Shown here: one piece after another, positions 1-10,379 of the stretch
Layout: each line of letters begins with the position of its first letter
How positions within the stretch are numbered: position 1 is the stretch's first letter
NCBI RefSeq assembly: GCF_023008405.1
Contig: NZ_CP095376.1
Coordinates: forward strand, 3,000,001 to 3,064,000
DNA length: 64,000 nucleotides
Direction of reading: 5' to 3'
Origin: Amycolatopsis sp. FBCC-B4732
GTDB lineage: Bacteria; Actinomycetota; Actinomycetes; Mycobacteriales; Pseudonocardiaceae
Program-made: the position numbers and the translations under genes
The notes under the pieces: generated by a model
Told to the model about the DNA's origin: nothing
The model's database searches: none
The model's input: the letters and a program-made list of their open reading frames with translations, nothing else

Positions 1-1
1 G

Positions 2-460
2 GCCTACGCGGCCTGGGCGGGCCGGCGGCTGCCGACCGAAGCGGAGTGGGAGAAGGCGGCGCGGTTCGACCCGGCGACGGGCCGGTCGCGGCGGTTCCCG
101 TGGGGTGACGACGAGCCGTCCGCCGAGCACGCCAACCTCGGCCAGCGGCACCTGCGCCCGGCGCCCGCGGGCGCGTACCCGGCGGGTGCGTCGCCGACCG
201 GCGTGCACCAGCTGATCGGCGACGTCTGGGAGTGGACGAGCACCGACCTGCACGGGTACCCGGGCTTCGTGCCCTTCCCGTACCGGGAGTACTCGGAGGT
301 GTTCTTCGGGCCGGAGTACAAGATCCTGCGCGGTGGCTCGTTCGGCACCGACTCGGCGGCGATCCGGGGCACGTTCCGCAACTGGGACTACCCGATCCGG
401 CGGCAGATCTTCGCCGGCTTCCGCACGGCGCGCGACGCGGCACCCGGCGAGGTGGACTAG
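2..460 (+). CDS. egtB: Ergothioneine biosynthesis protein EgtB, 3' part (partial)
   Basis: This is the C-terminal 152 residues of EgtB; the gene enters from the left edge. EgtB is the iron-dependent sulfoxide synthase that joins gamma-glutamylcysteine to hercynine. The visible part is the formylglycine-generating-enzyme-like (FGE-sulfatase) fold, recognised by [15 protein letters not shown], the GDVWEWT motif and the end motif LRGGSF...RNWD...AGFRTAR. The N-terminal DinB-like, iron-binding half lies outside the window. It is followed after 5 bp by egtC, so the genes form the usual egtB-egtC-egtD order; egtA would be expected upstream. The family call is secure, and the three-gene context supports EgtB over other FGE-like proteins. 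Confidence 0.95.
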   Translation, partial: AYAAWAGRRLPTEAEWEKAARFDPATGRSRRFPWGDDEPSAEHANLGQRHLRPAPAGAYPAGASPTGVHQLIGDVWEWTSTDLHGYPGFVPFPYREYSEVFFGPEYKILRGGSFGTDSAAIRGTFRNWDYPIRRQIFAGFRTARDAAPGEVD

Positions 461-465
461 GCACC

Positions 466-1221
466 ATGTGCAGGCACATCGCCTACCTCGGCGAGCCGGT
501 TCCACCCGCCGAGGTGCTCTTCCGCGCGCCGCATTCGCTGCTGGTGCAGTCCTACGCGCCGGCGGACATGCGCGGCGGCGGCTCGGTGAACGCCGACGGG
601 TTCGGGCTGGGGTGGTACCCCGGCCCGGGCTCGCCGCCGCTGCGCCACCGCCGCTCGACTCCACTGTGGACGGACGAGACGCTGCCGCCGCTGGCGGCGG
701 CGGTGACCACGGGCGCGTTCGTCGCCGCGGTCCGCAACGGCACCACCGGCCTGCCGGTGACCGAGGCGGCCGCGGCGCCGTTCACCGCCGGGCGCTGGCT
801 GTTCAGCCACAACGGCGTCGTCCGCGGCTACCCGGACTCGCTGGCCGGGCCGGCCAAGACGCTGCCGATCACCGAACTGCTGACCTTGGAGGCACCGACG
901 GACTCGGTGGTGCTCTGGGCGCTGCTGCGCGCCCGGCTCGCCGCGGGCGAGGATCCGCTTCGGGCGGTGGCGGAACTGACCGCCGAGGTCGAAGCGGCCG
1001 CACCCGGCTCCCGGCTCAACTTCCTGCTCACCGACGGCGAAACGCTGATCGGCACCACCTGGACGCACGCGCTGTCGGTGCTCGAAACGCCGTCCGGCGT
1101 GCTGCTGGCTTCCGAACCCTGTGACGGTGACCCGCGCTGGCGGCCCGTCCCCGACCACCACGCCGTGCGCGCCACCGCGGCCGGCGTCGAACTGCTTCCC
1201 CTGACCCAGGAGAACCCATGA
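466..1221 (+). CDS. egtC: Gamma-glutamyl-hercynylcysteine sulfoxide hydrolase EgtC
   Basis: A 251-residue class II (Ntn) glutamine-amidotransferase-fold enzyme that removes glutamate from the gamma-glutamyl hercynylcysteine S-oxide made by EgtB. The ATG at 466 is chosen because it exposes Cys2 (MCRHIAYLGEP), the catalytic nucleophile of this family after Met removal. Other family signatures are NADGFGLGWY near residue 43, the FSHNG motif near residue 113 and a serine/acid-rich region typical of EgtC. It starts 5 bp after egtB and its TGA overlaps the egtD ATG (ATGA), indicating translational coupling. Confidence 0.95.
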   Translation: MCRHIAYLGEPVPPAEVLFRAPHSLLVQSYAPADMRGGGSVNADGFGLGWYPGPGSPPLRHRRSTPLWTDETLPPLAAAVTTGAFVAAVRNGTTGLPVTEAAAAPFTAGRWLFSHNGVVRGYPDSLAGPAKTLPITELLTLEAPTDSVVLWALLRARLAAGEDPLRAVAELTAEVEAAAPGSRLNFLLTDGETLIGTTWTHALSVLETPSGVLLASEPCDGDPRWRPVPDHHAVRATAAGVELLPLTQENP

Positions 1222-2195
1222 CCGAAGTCGATCTCGACCACCACCGCTCCGGCGACGCCGTCACCGCGGAACTGCGCGCCGACGTCGTCGCCGGCCTCAC
1301 CGCGGACCGCAAGTGGCTGCCGCCCAAGTGGTTCTACGACGCCGAAGGCAGCGAGCTGTTCGAGAAGATCACCCAGCTGCCGGAGTACTACCCGACCCGC
1401 AGCGAACGCGAGGTGCTGGCCGCGCACGCCGCCGACGTCGCGGAGCTGACCGGCGCGCACACGCTCGTCGAGCTGGGTTCGGGCTCGAGCGAGAAGACCC
1501 GCCTGCTGCTCGACGCGCTCACCGCGCACGGGACCATGGAGGCGTTCGTCCCGCTCGACGTGTCCGAGTCGGCGCTCGCCGAGGCCGCCGAAGCCATTTC
1601 GAAGGACTACCCGGGGCTGACCGTCCGCGGGGTGGTCGGCGACTTCACCCAGCACCTCGGCCTGCTGCCCGGCGGTCAGCCGCGGCTGGTGGCGTTCCTC
1701 GGCGGCACCATCGGCAACTTCCTGCCGGCCGAGCGCGCGGCCTTCCTGCGGTCCGTGCGGGAGGTCCTCGGCGAGGGGGAGTGGCTGCTCCTCGGCACCG
1801 ACCTGGTCAAGGACGCGGGCATCCTCGAACGCGCCTACGACGACGCCGCGGGCGTGACGGCGGAGTTCGACAAGAACGTCCTGCGGGTGATCAACGCCCG
1901 CCTCGGCGCGGACTTCGACACCGACGAGTTCGACCACGTCTCGCACTGGGACGCGGAGAACGAGTGGATCGAGATGCGCCTGCTGGCCCGCCGCGCGCTC
2001 ACCGTCGAGATCCCGGGCGCGGACCTCACGGTGAGCTTCGCCGAGGGCGAGCACATCCGCACGGAGATCTCCGCCAAGTTCCGGCCGTCCGGCGTCGAGG
2101 CGGAGCTGGCCGCGGCCGGGTTCGAGCTGGCGCACTGGTGGACCGACTCCCAGCAGCGGTTCGGGGTGAGCCTGGCAAGATCTGTGCGTGGCTAA
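1218..2195 (+). CDS. egtD: L-histidine N-alpha-methyltransferase EgtD
   Basis: A 325-residue SAM-dependent enzyme that trimethylates the alpha-amino group of histidine to give hercynine, the first ergothioneine step. The sequence has the family N-terminus LPPKWFYDAEGSELFEKIT followed by PEYYPTRSE, the SAM loop VELGSGSSEKT near residue 87, and the GGTIGNF motif. Length equals that of characterised EgtD. The start overlaps the egtC stop by 4 bp. The egtBCD cluster appears complete on its 3' side; the next gene, an unrelated reductase, overlaps by 8 bp and may be cotranscribed. Confidence 0.96.
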   Translation: MTEVDLDHHRSGDAVTAELRADVVAGLTADRKWLPPKWFYDAEGSELFEKITQLPEYYPTRSEREVLAAHAADVAELTGAHTLVELGSGSSEKTRLLLDALTAHGTMEAFVPLDVSESALAEAAEAISKDYPGLTVRGVVGDFTQHLGLLPGGQPRLVAFLGGTIGNFLPAERAAFLRSVREVLGEGEWLLLGTDLVKDAGILERAYDDAAGVTAEFDKNVLRVINARLGADFDTDEFDHVSHWDAENEWIEMRLLARRALTVEIPGADLTVSFAEGEHIRTEISAKFRPSGVEAELAAAGFELAHWWTDSQQRFGVSLARSVRG

Positions 2196-2664
2196 TCCTC
2201 TCCGGGCACTCGCCCGGGCTGTCGGCACGAAGCCGTGGCTGATGCGCACGGCCCGCTTCGTCGTGTGGGCGGACAAGAAACTGCACAAGGCGTTCGGCGG
2301 CCGGGTGAGCCTCGTGGCGCTCGCCGGGCTGCCGTCGCTGCGCCTCACGACGACGGGCCGCAAGAGCGGGCTGGCGCGCAGCACCAACCTGCTCTACTAC
2401 CCGCACGGCGACGACTTCGTGCTGACGGCCTCCAACTGGGGCCGCCGGCACGACCCGGCGTGGGCGCTGAACCTGCGCGCGAACCCGAAGGCCGAGGTCG
2501 CGCGGGCGGGACGGCCCACGGCGGTCGTGGCGCGGGAGCTGACCGGCGAGGAGTACGCCGCGATGTGGCGGGAGCTGCTGCAGTTCTGGCCGGGGTACGC
2601 GATGGAGCAGCAGGAAGCCGGCCGCACGTTGCCGGTTTTCCTGCTGACCGCGGTCGTCGGGTAG
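2188..2664 (+). CDS. Nitroreductase-family deazaflavin-dependent (F420) oxidoreductase
   Basis: A 158-residue protein of the split-barrel DDN/FDOR family that binds coenzyme F420 or a related flavin. Typical features are the TTGRKSGLARSTNLLYYPHG segment (phosphate and deazaflavin binding) and the following SNWGRRHDPAWALNLRANP, which is nearly diagnostic. The GTG at 2188 overlaps the end of egtD by 8 bp; the resulting N-terminus (MANPLRALARAVG) is a normal amphipathic lead-in for the family. The physiological substrate cannot be inferred. Overlap with egtD suggests cotranscription, not a role in ergothioneine synthesis. Confidence 0.85.
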   Translation: MANPLRALARAVGTKPWLMRTARFVVWADKKLHKAFGGRVSLVALAGLPSLRLTTTGRKSGLARSTNLLYYPHGDDFVLTASNWGRRHDPAWALNLRANPKAEVARAGRPTAVVARELTGEEYAAMWRELLQFWPGYAMEQQEAGRTLPVFLLTAVVG

Positions 2665-2781
2665 GTTCCCACCATCCTTTTGGCCGGTGACGGCTTTCGC
2701 CGGTTTGTGCCAGTCTCTCCCGGGTAACGCGCCGTGACGTCTCGGACGCGCGGTGGATGCGTGACCTACGGAGGAGTCGTC

Positions 2782-4419
2782 TTGCGGAGATCCACCAGGG
2801 GCCGGATACGCTCGTTCGCGCTGGCCGGAGCGCTCGTGGCCGGGCTGGGCACGGCCGGGACGGCGGGTACCGCCGCGGCCGCCACCGATGCCGCCGGAGC
2901 CGCCGTCAAGCCGGCGGTCGCCGGGGCGACCGCCGCGCCGAATTGGGGCACCTGCTCGGCCGCCACGCTCGCGGGAGTGCCTGCGGACCAGGTCAAGTAC
3001 TACAGCTGCGCCCGCTACCGGGTGCCCATCGACCACGACAACGCCACGCTCGGCACCATCGACATCGCCCTGCTCAAGCGCGCGGCCCGGACGCCGGACC
3101 AGCGGGTCGGTTCGCTGTTCCTCAACCCGGGCGGTCCCGGCGGGTCCGGCCTGCGGATGCCGATCAGCGGCCAGTACTACTTCCAGCCGCAGGTCGTCGA
3201 CCGGTTCGACCTCATCGGGTTCGACCCGCGCGGGGTCGGGCAGAGCAACCCGCTGCGCTGCTTCACCACCCAGGAAGACGCGGACGAGGTCTTCGGCGCC
3301 CAGATCCCGGTACCGCTGTCGCGCACCGAGATCTCCGGGACGCTCGCCAGCTACCGCGACTACGGGCAGTTCTGCAAGAACAACGCGGGTTCGCTGCTCA
3401 ACCACATGTCCACGAAGGACGTGGTGCGCGACCTCGACACGCTGCGCGCGGCGGTCGGGGACCAGAAGCTGACCTACGTCGGCTTCTCCTACGGCACCCT
3501 GATCGGCTCGACCTACACCTCGATGTTCCCGAAGCAGTCGCGGGCCATCGTGATCGACGGCAACGTCGACCCGGCGCTGCGCACCAGCGACGGCGTGCAG
3601 TACGACCGCGAACGCGCCCAGGGCTTCGAAATCTCCCTCGACGGCTTCCTCAAGCGGTGCGACCAGGCCGGCGCCAAGTGCGCGTTCAGCGACGGGAACC
3701 CGCGGGCGAAGTTCGACGAGGTCCGCGAGTACCTGCGCAAGCAGCCGATCACCCTCCCCGGTGGCGGCACGGTGGACATCAACCAGTTCACCGGCGGCGT
3801 TTCGAGCGTCCTGTACTCGCCGTCGGCGTTCCCCGGCCTGGCCGAGGACCTGCAGGCGCTCTACGGCGCCCTCCACCCGACCGGCGCGCAGGCGCAGGCG
3901 CTGCAGGCCAAGCCGCTGAAGGCGCTCACCCCCGGCAAGCGGGGCCTGGCCGACCAGAACCCGGACAGCCCGTACACCAGTGACGACTCGTACTTCGCGG
4001 TCAACTGCTCGGACAAGCCGTTCAAGATCAAGCAGGACCAGGTGCCGGGCATCGCCGCCCAGTGGGAGCGCGAATCGCGCACCTTCGGCCGCTACCAGGC
4101 GTTCGCCGACACGGCGGGCTGCCCGGTGTGGCCGGCGAAGAAGCCGGACGTCTACCGCGGTCCGTGGCGGGCCAAGACCGACGTCCCGGTCGTCGTGGTC
4201 GGCAACTACTACGACCCGGCGACGCAGTACAAGTTCGCTCAGCGGATGGCCGCGGAGCTGGGCAACGCGCGGCTGCTGTCGGTCGACGCGTTCGGCCACT
4301 GCATCCTCGGTGACGCCCTCGGCGTCGACAAGGCCGTGGCCGACTACCTGACCGACCTCAAGGTGCCGGCGGGCGGCCAGGTGTTCCAGCCGAACGTCCA
4401 GCCGTTCGAAACGCCGTAG
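2782..4419 (+). CDS. Secreted alpha/beta-hydrolase, tripeptidyl aminopeptidase-like
   Basis: A 545-residue exported serine hydrolase of the SlpD/tripeptidyl aminopeptidase (TAP) type that trims peptides outside the membrane. I place the start at the TTG at 2782 because a good GGAGG lies 7 bp upstream and the protein then begins with RRSTRG and a hydrophobic signal segment ending in an Ala-rich site; a longer start at 2734 lacks these features. The catalytic triad is visible: GFSYG (nucleophile Ser), the Asp in NYYDPATQ, and His in VDAFGHC, within the C-terminal TAP-C domain. NPGGPGGSG supplies the oxyanion hole. The gene is monocistronic and ends at a hairpin. Confidence 0.88.
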   Translation: MRRSTRGRIRSFALAGALVAGLGTAGTAGTAAAATDAAGAAVKPAVAGATAAPNWGTCSAATLAGVPADQVKYYSCARYRVPIDHDNATLGTIDIALLKRAARTPDQRVGSLFLNPGGPGGSGLRMPISGQYYFQPQVVDRFDLIGFDPRGVGQSNPLRCFTTQEDADEVFGAQIPVPLSRTEISGTLASYRDYGQFCKNNAGSLLNHMSTKDVVRDLDTLRAAVGDQKLTYVGFSYGTLIGSTYTSMFPKQSRAIVIDGNVDPALRTSDGVQYDRERAQGFEISLDGFLKRCDQAGAKCAFSDGNPRAKFDEVREYLRKQPITLPGGGTVDINQFTGGVSSVLYSPSAFPGLAEDLQALYGALHPTGAQAQALQAKPLKALTPGKRGLADQNPDSPYTSDDSYFAVNCSDKPFKIKQDQVPGIAAQWERESRTFGRYQAFADTAGCPVWPAKKPDVYRGPWRAKTDVPVVVVGNYYDPATQYKFAQRMAAELGNARLLSVDAFGHCILGDALGVDKAVADYLTDLKVPAGGQVFQPNVQPFETP

Positions 4420-4428
4420 CGAACCCGG

Positions 4429-4467
4429 GAAACGGGCCGGGGTGACGTCGTCGCCCCGGCCCGTTTC
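4429..4467. terminator. Bidirectional terminator-like hairpin
   Basis: A 14-bp perfect stem (4429-4442 pairing with 4454-4467) with an 11-nt loop lies between two convergent genes, the secreted hydrolase and the TetR gene, and overlaps the TetR stop codon. There is no T-tract, as usual for high-GC actinomycete terminators. Confidence 0.6.
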
Positions 4468-5041
4468 ACGTCCCGAGCAGGCGGTCGAGCAGGTCGGCGG
4501 CAGCGGCCTCGGCTTCGGCGGTGCTCGTGGGTTCGCCGGTGCGGGCGGCGAGCAGCGCGACTTCGTTCATCCCGGCGAGCAGCACGTGCGCGAAGAGGTC
4601 CACGCGCGCGGCGGGGATCCGGCCGTCGCGCCGCAACGCGGCCTTGATCTTGCCGAGGGTGCGCCGCTCGTCGAGCTGCCGCCAGCGTTGCCAGCCGAGC
4701 ACGGCGGGCGCGTCGACGAGCAGCACCTGCCGCACCACGGGGTCCGCGGTGCTCCGGATCCACGCCAGGCAGGCGGCGCGCAAGGCGGCCGCCGGCTCGG
4801 TCAGGCCCTCGACGGCCCGCGCGCTCTCCGCTTCCACCCGCTCGTAGACGGCGTCCAAGACGGCCGTGAACAGCGCGTCCTTGCCGGGGAAGTGGTGGTA
4901 GAGCGCGCCCCGGCTGACGTCGGCGGCCCGCAGGACGGCCTCGATCGACGTCGCGTCGTAGCCGTGTTCGGTGAACAGGTCCGAGGCGACCGCGACGAGG
5001 TGCTCGCGGGTCGCCTGACCGCGGTCGATCTTCTTGTTCAT
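4466..5041 (-). CDS. TetR-family transcriptional regulator
   Basis: A 191-residue repressor. The N-terminal helix-turn-helix is clear (TREHLVAVASDLFTEHGYDA followed by VSRGALYHHFPGKDALF), and the remaining alpha-helical region is a TetR C-terminal ligand/dimer domain. It is divergent from the alpha/beta-hydrolase at 5132. The shared 90-bp intergenic region carries two palindromes with the GACCGACAGTCGGTC core used by several actinobacterial TetR proteins, so autoregulation and repression of the hydrolase are expected. The inducer is unknown. Confidence 0.93.
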   Translation of the reverse strand: MNKKIDRGQATREHLVAVASDLFTEHGYDATSIEAVLRAADVSRGALYHHFPGKDALFTAVLDAVYERVEAESARAVEGLTEPAAALRAACLAWIRSTADPVVRQVLLVDAPAVLGWQRWRQLDERRTLGKIKAALRRDGRIPAARVDLFAHVLLAGMNEVALLAARTGEPTSTAEAEAAAADLLDRLLGT

Positions 5042-5062
5042 GCCGGTGCGCCGCCTCCGTCG

Positions 5063-5110
5063 TTGACAAACCGACTGTCGGTCTGTCGATACTAGACCGA
5101 CAGTCGGTCT
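5063..5110 (+). promoter_or_regulatory. Promoter with two TetR operators
   Basis: A TTGACA -35 box (5063-5068) is followed by a -10-like GATACT (5088-5093). Two palindromes overlap it: ACCGACTGTCGGT at 5070-5082 and AGACCGACAGTCGGTCT at 5094-5110, with centres 26 bp apart. The arms are perfect and only the central base is unpaired. One covers the spacer and the other the start-site region of the hydrolase gene, a classic repressor layout. Confidence 0.8.
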
Positions 5111-5131
5111 ACTTCCGGAGGGACTCTACCG

Positions 5132-5986
5132 ATGGACCTGCGCACCTGGGAGGACCAGCGCGGACGCGTGTCGACGGCGTCCGGTGAAGTGAGCTACGTC
5201 GACGTCGGCGAAGGGCCGGTCACGCTCTTCGTCCACGGCGCCGGGACGAACAACCTGTTGTGGCGCAAGGCGATCGCCGAGCTGGCGGGGGAGCGGCGGT
5301 GCGTCGCGCCGGACCTGCCGGGGCACGGCGGCTCACCGGTCACGGCCACGCAGGACCTCAGCCTCAACGGACTCGCCCGCCTCCTCGAAGACTTCTGCGA
5401 GTCGCTGGAGCTCGGCGAGCTCGACCTGGTCGCCAACGACACCGGCGGCGCCGTCGCCCAGGTCTTCGCCGTGCACCACGCCGGCCGGCTCCGGACGCTC
5501 GCCCTGACCAACTGCGACACGCAGGGCAACCTGCCGCCCGCCGCGTTCCGGCCGATCGTGGAGCTGGCCGAGCGCGGGGAACTCGCGCCGCGGTCGGTCC
5601 GGCTCGCCGCGCACCCCGGGCGGATGCGGGCCGGTGCCCTCGGCGGCGGCTACGAGCGGCCGGACGAAGTGCCCGGCGAAGTCCTCGAAGCGTTCGTCCG
5701 GCCGGTGTTCGGCACCCTCGAGGCGGCCCGGCAGTTCGAGCGCTTGCTGACCTCGGTCCGCGGCGAGGAGCTGGACGCGATCGAGCCGCTGCTCAAGGCG
5801 TTCACGGTGCCGACCCTGCTGGTCTGGGGCACCGGCGACCCGAACTTCGGCGTCGAGTGGGCGCACCGGTTCGCCGAGACCGTCCCGGGCGTCACCGAAG
5901 TCGTCGAGGTGCCGGGCGCGAAGCTGTTCTTCCCCGACGAGCGCCCCGCCGACCTCGTGCCGCACCTGCGGCGGCACTGGGCGTAG
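5132..5986 (+). CDS. Alpha/beta-hydrolase with an Asp nucleophile (dehalogenase/epoxide-hydrolase-like)
   Basis: A 284-residue cytoplasmic alpha/beta-hydrolase. The oxyanion segment is FVHGAGTNNLLWRKA; the nucleophile elbow reads VANDTGGAVA, so the nucleophile is Asp, as in haloalkane/fluoroacetate dehalogenases and epoxide hydrolases. The acid region LLVWGTGDPNFG is present. Where these enzymes carry GHF with the catalytic His, this protein has GAKLFFPDERP, so the usual His seems to be replaced. The reaction is therefore uncertain. The ATG at 5132 has GGAGGG upstream. It is controlled with the divergent TetR gene. Confidence 0.8.
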   Translation: MDLRTWEDQRGRVSTASGEVSYVDVGEGPVTLFVHGAGTNNLLWRKAIAELAGERRCVAPDLPGHGGSPVTATQDLSLNGLARLLEDFCESLELGELDLVANDTGGAVAQVFAVHHAGRLRTLALTNCDTQGNLPPAAFRPIVELAERGELAPRSVRLAAHPGRMRAGALGGGYERPDEVPGEVLEAFVRPVFGTLEAARQFERLLTSVRGEELDAIEPLLKAFTVPTLLVWGTGDPNFGVEWAHRFAETVPGVTEVVEVPGAKLFFPDERPADLVPHLRRHWA

Positions 5987-6069
5987 CGATCATCACAGCG
6001 CCGGGTGCGGACTAGGCGCTACAGTGATCCGGTTGATCAAGACGAGCACGGAAGCGAGGTGAGCGGCAC

Positions 6070-6132
6070 ATGCCAGCGGACAGTCATCGGACGGCCGGGC
6101 GCGCGCTCACCGGGGGTTTCCCGCTGGGCTGA
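6070..6132 (+). CDS. Possible 20-residue leader peptide upstream of mgtC
   Basis: A small reading frame in the mgtC leader: ATG at 6070, stop TGA at 6130-6132, preceded by GAGGTGA at 6056-6062. The predicted peptide is MPADSHRTAGRALTGGFPLG. Leader peptides control mgtC in enterobacteria, so a regulatory uORF is conceivable here, but there is no conservation evidence and the frame could be accidental. Confidence 0.3.
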   Translation: MPADSHRTAGRALTGGFPLG

Positions 6133-6184
6133 GTCCGGCCGACCCCTGTCCGGCAGTGCGCGCACGCCGGAAAAGAGCCGGATC

Positions 6185-6889
6185 ATGACCATCTTCGAAA
6201 TGCTGCTGCGCGTGGGCGCCGGCGTCGGCCTGGGTGCCGTCATCGGGGTCGAGCGCCAGTTCCGGGCCCGGCTGGCCGGGCTGCGCACCAACGCGCTGGT
6301 CGCCGTCGGGGCGACCCTCTTCGTGCTGCTGTCCGCGCACGGCTTCGGCGGGCTGGCTTCCAGCGGTGACGCCGATCCGACGCGGGTGGCCGCGCAGATC
6401 GTCTCGGGCATCGGGTTCCTCGGTGCCGGGGTGATCATGCGCGACGGCCTCAACGTCCGCGGCCTCAACACGGCGGCGACGCTGTGGTGCTCGGCCGCGG
6501 TCGGTGCGCTGGCCGGAGCCGGGCTCTACGTCGTCGCGGTGGCCGGAACGGCGGTCGTGGTCGGGGTGAACGTGGTGCTGCGGCCGCTGGGCCGCGTCGT
6601 CGACCGCCGCCCGGACGCGGGGGGCGAGACGCCGACGCGGTACGCGTTCCAGGCCGTCACGCGCGACGCGACCGAGGCCCACGTGCGGGCGCTGCTCGTG
6701 CAATCGTTGACCCGCACGGACTTCCGGCTGCTGTCGGTGCTGAGCACGGACCGCGAAGACCGCACGGTCGAGGTCCGCGCCGAGCTGGTCGGCGACCAGC
6801 GCGACGACGCCCAGATGGAGGCGGCGGTTTCGCGGCTCTCGCTGGAGCCGTCGGTGTCGAGCGTGCGCTGGGAAGCCGTGCCCGCGTAA
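6185..6889 (+). CDS. mgtC: MgtC/SapB-family membrane protein
   Basis: A 234-residue inner-membrane protein. The N-terminal half (about residues 1-135) has the MgtC signature with four to five helices: LGAVIGVERQFRARLAGLRTN, then GIGFLGAGVIM and GLNTAATLWCSAAVGALAGAG. The C-terminal half (about 145-234) is the ACT-like cytosolic domain found in longer MgtC proteins. MgtC is linked to growth at low magnesium and to control of the F-ATP synthase, rather than to transport itself. The ATG at 6185 (MTIFEMLLRVGAG) gives the family N-terminus. The last 35 bp including the stop codon are repeated exactly 301 bp downstream. Confidence 0.9.
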   Translation: MTIFEMLLRVGAGVGLGAVIGVERQFRARLAGLRTNALVAVGATLFVLLSAHGFGGLASSGDADPTRVAAQIVSGIGFLGAGVIMRDGLNVRGLNTAATLWCSAAVGALAGAGLYVVAVAGTAVVVGVNVVLRPLGRVVDRRPDAGGETPTRYAFQAVTRDATEAHVRALLVQSLTRTDFRLLSVLSTDREDRTVEVRAELVGDQRDDAQMEAAVSRLSLEPSVSSVRWEAVPA

Positions 6890-7191
6890 CAGGTGTGGAC
6901 GAACTCGCGCAGCAGCTCGTCGAGCTGGGCCGGCTGCTCGCGGTTCACCAATGGCCGGGCACCCTCGATCGGCCCCGCGTGCGGGGCCCCGCAGCCGACA
7001 AGGGCCGCCACCGCGAAGATGTCTGGCGGGTCGCCCGTCACCAGCGGCGCGCGGTCGCGGACTTCGCCGACCTTTCGGCGGGCGAACGGTGCGGGCCGTT
7101 CAGGTCGTGGAACTCCGCCCGCTGATTTCCGGCGAGCCGAAGTCGCCGTCGCCAAGGTCGAGCGTGCGCTGGGAAGCCGTGCCCGCGTAAC
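6856..7191 (+). repeat. 35-bp direct repeat of the mgtC 3' end flanking a 266-bp insert
   Basis: Positions 6856-6890 (the last codons and stop of mgtC plus one base) recur exactly at 7157-7191. The right copy runs straight into the terminator hairpin, as an uninterrupted mgtC end would. The 266 bp between (6891-7156) have coding-like third-position GC. One frame, GTG at 6895 to stop 7125, would encode 76 residues (MDELAQQLVELGRLLAVH...). The opposite strand also stays open. I recognise no family in either. The arrangement resembles a small insertion that rebuilt the 3' end of its target gene. Confidence 0.85.
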
Positions 7192-7232
7192 GGAGAAGGC
7201 CTCCCCGCTCACCGAGCGGGGAGGCCTTCTCC
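7192..7232. terminator. Strong bidirectional terminator between mgtC and acn
   Basis: A perfect 19-bp stem (7192-7210 with 7214-7232) and a 3-nt loop. It lies between the convergent mgtC region and the aconitase gene, whose stop codon is at 7245. Confidence 0.8.
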
Positions 7233-7244
7233 GAGCAGAAACCC

Positions 7245-10058
<2,814 letters not shown>

Positions 10059-10379
10059 GTCTAACTCCAGTGGCATGGACTTCCGCGCCGGTGCGGCGGT
10101 CGAGTCCCGGGTCAGTTCGGTCGGGTTCGGTGGTGGCGAGTCTTGCGCACCCCCACCGTAGGACCGGATCGGGGATGGCACACCTCGCGGTACCTCAAAC
10201 AGTACGCGTGTCCTGTTTGGGGGACAAGACGACACGCGGTGTGGGCTGCGCCATCCGTTGCGGGGGTCCCTCAATGAGGGGAATTGGTGCCTACGGTGTG
10301 TAAGTTTCCGGTGATGCTTGTGATAGTGGTGTGACTGCAGTGACGCGCGATGTGCGCAGGTGAGCGGAGGTGGGCGGTC
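10059..10379. other. Intergenic region between acn and the NlpC/P60 gene
   Basis: A 321-bp divergent promoter region. The only structured element I see is an inverted repeat AAACAG-N10-CTGTTT at 10197-10218, next to further short inverted repeats up to about 10240. It could be an operator for acn, which in actinobacteria is under TetR-type AcnR control, but no regulator gene is adjacent. No clear c-di-AMP riboswitch was found upstream of the hydrolase gene. Confidence 0.35.

Noticed and set aside
6040..6184. Possible magnesium (M-box) riboswitch upstream of mgtC
   Set aside because: GAGGTGAGCGGC and CAGTGC loosely recall M-box motifs, but the GGTGAGGCTCCT core and the GACGCC-AATGGGT segment are missing.
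10059..10379. c-di-AMP (ydaO) riboswitch in front of the NlpC/P60 gene
   Set aside because: Such elements precede some actinobacterial wall-hydrolase genes, but I could not find the conserved core motifs here.
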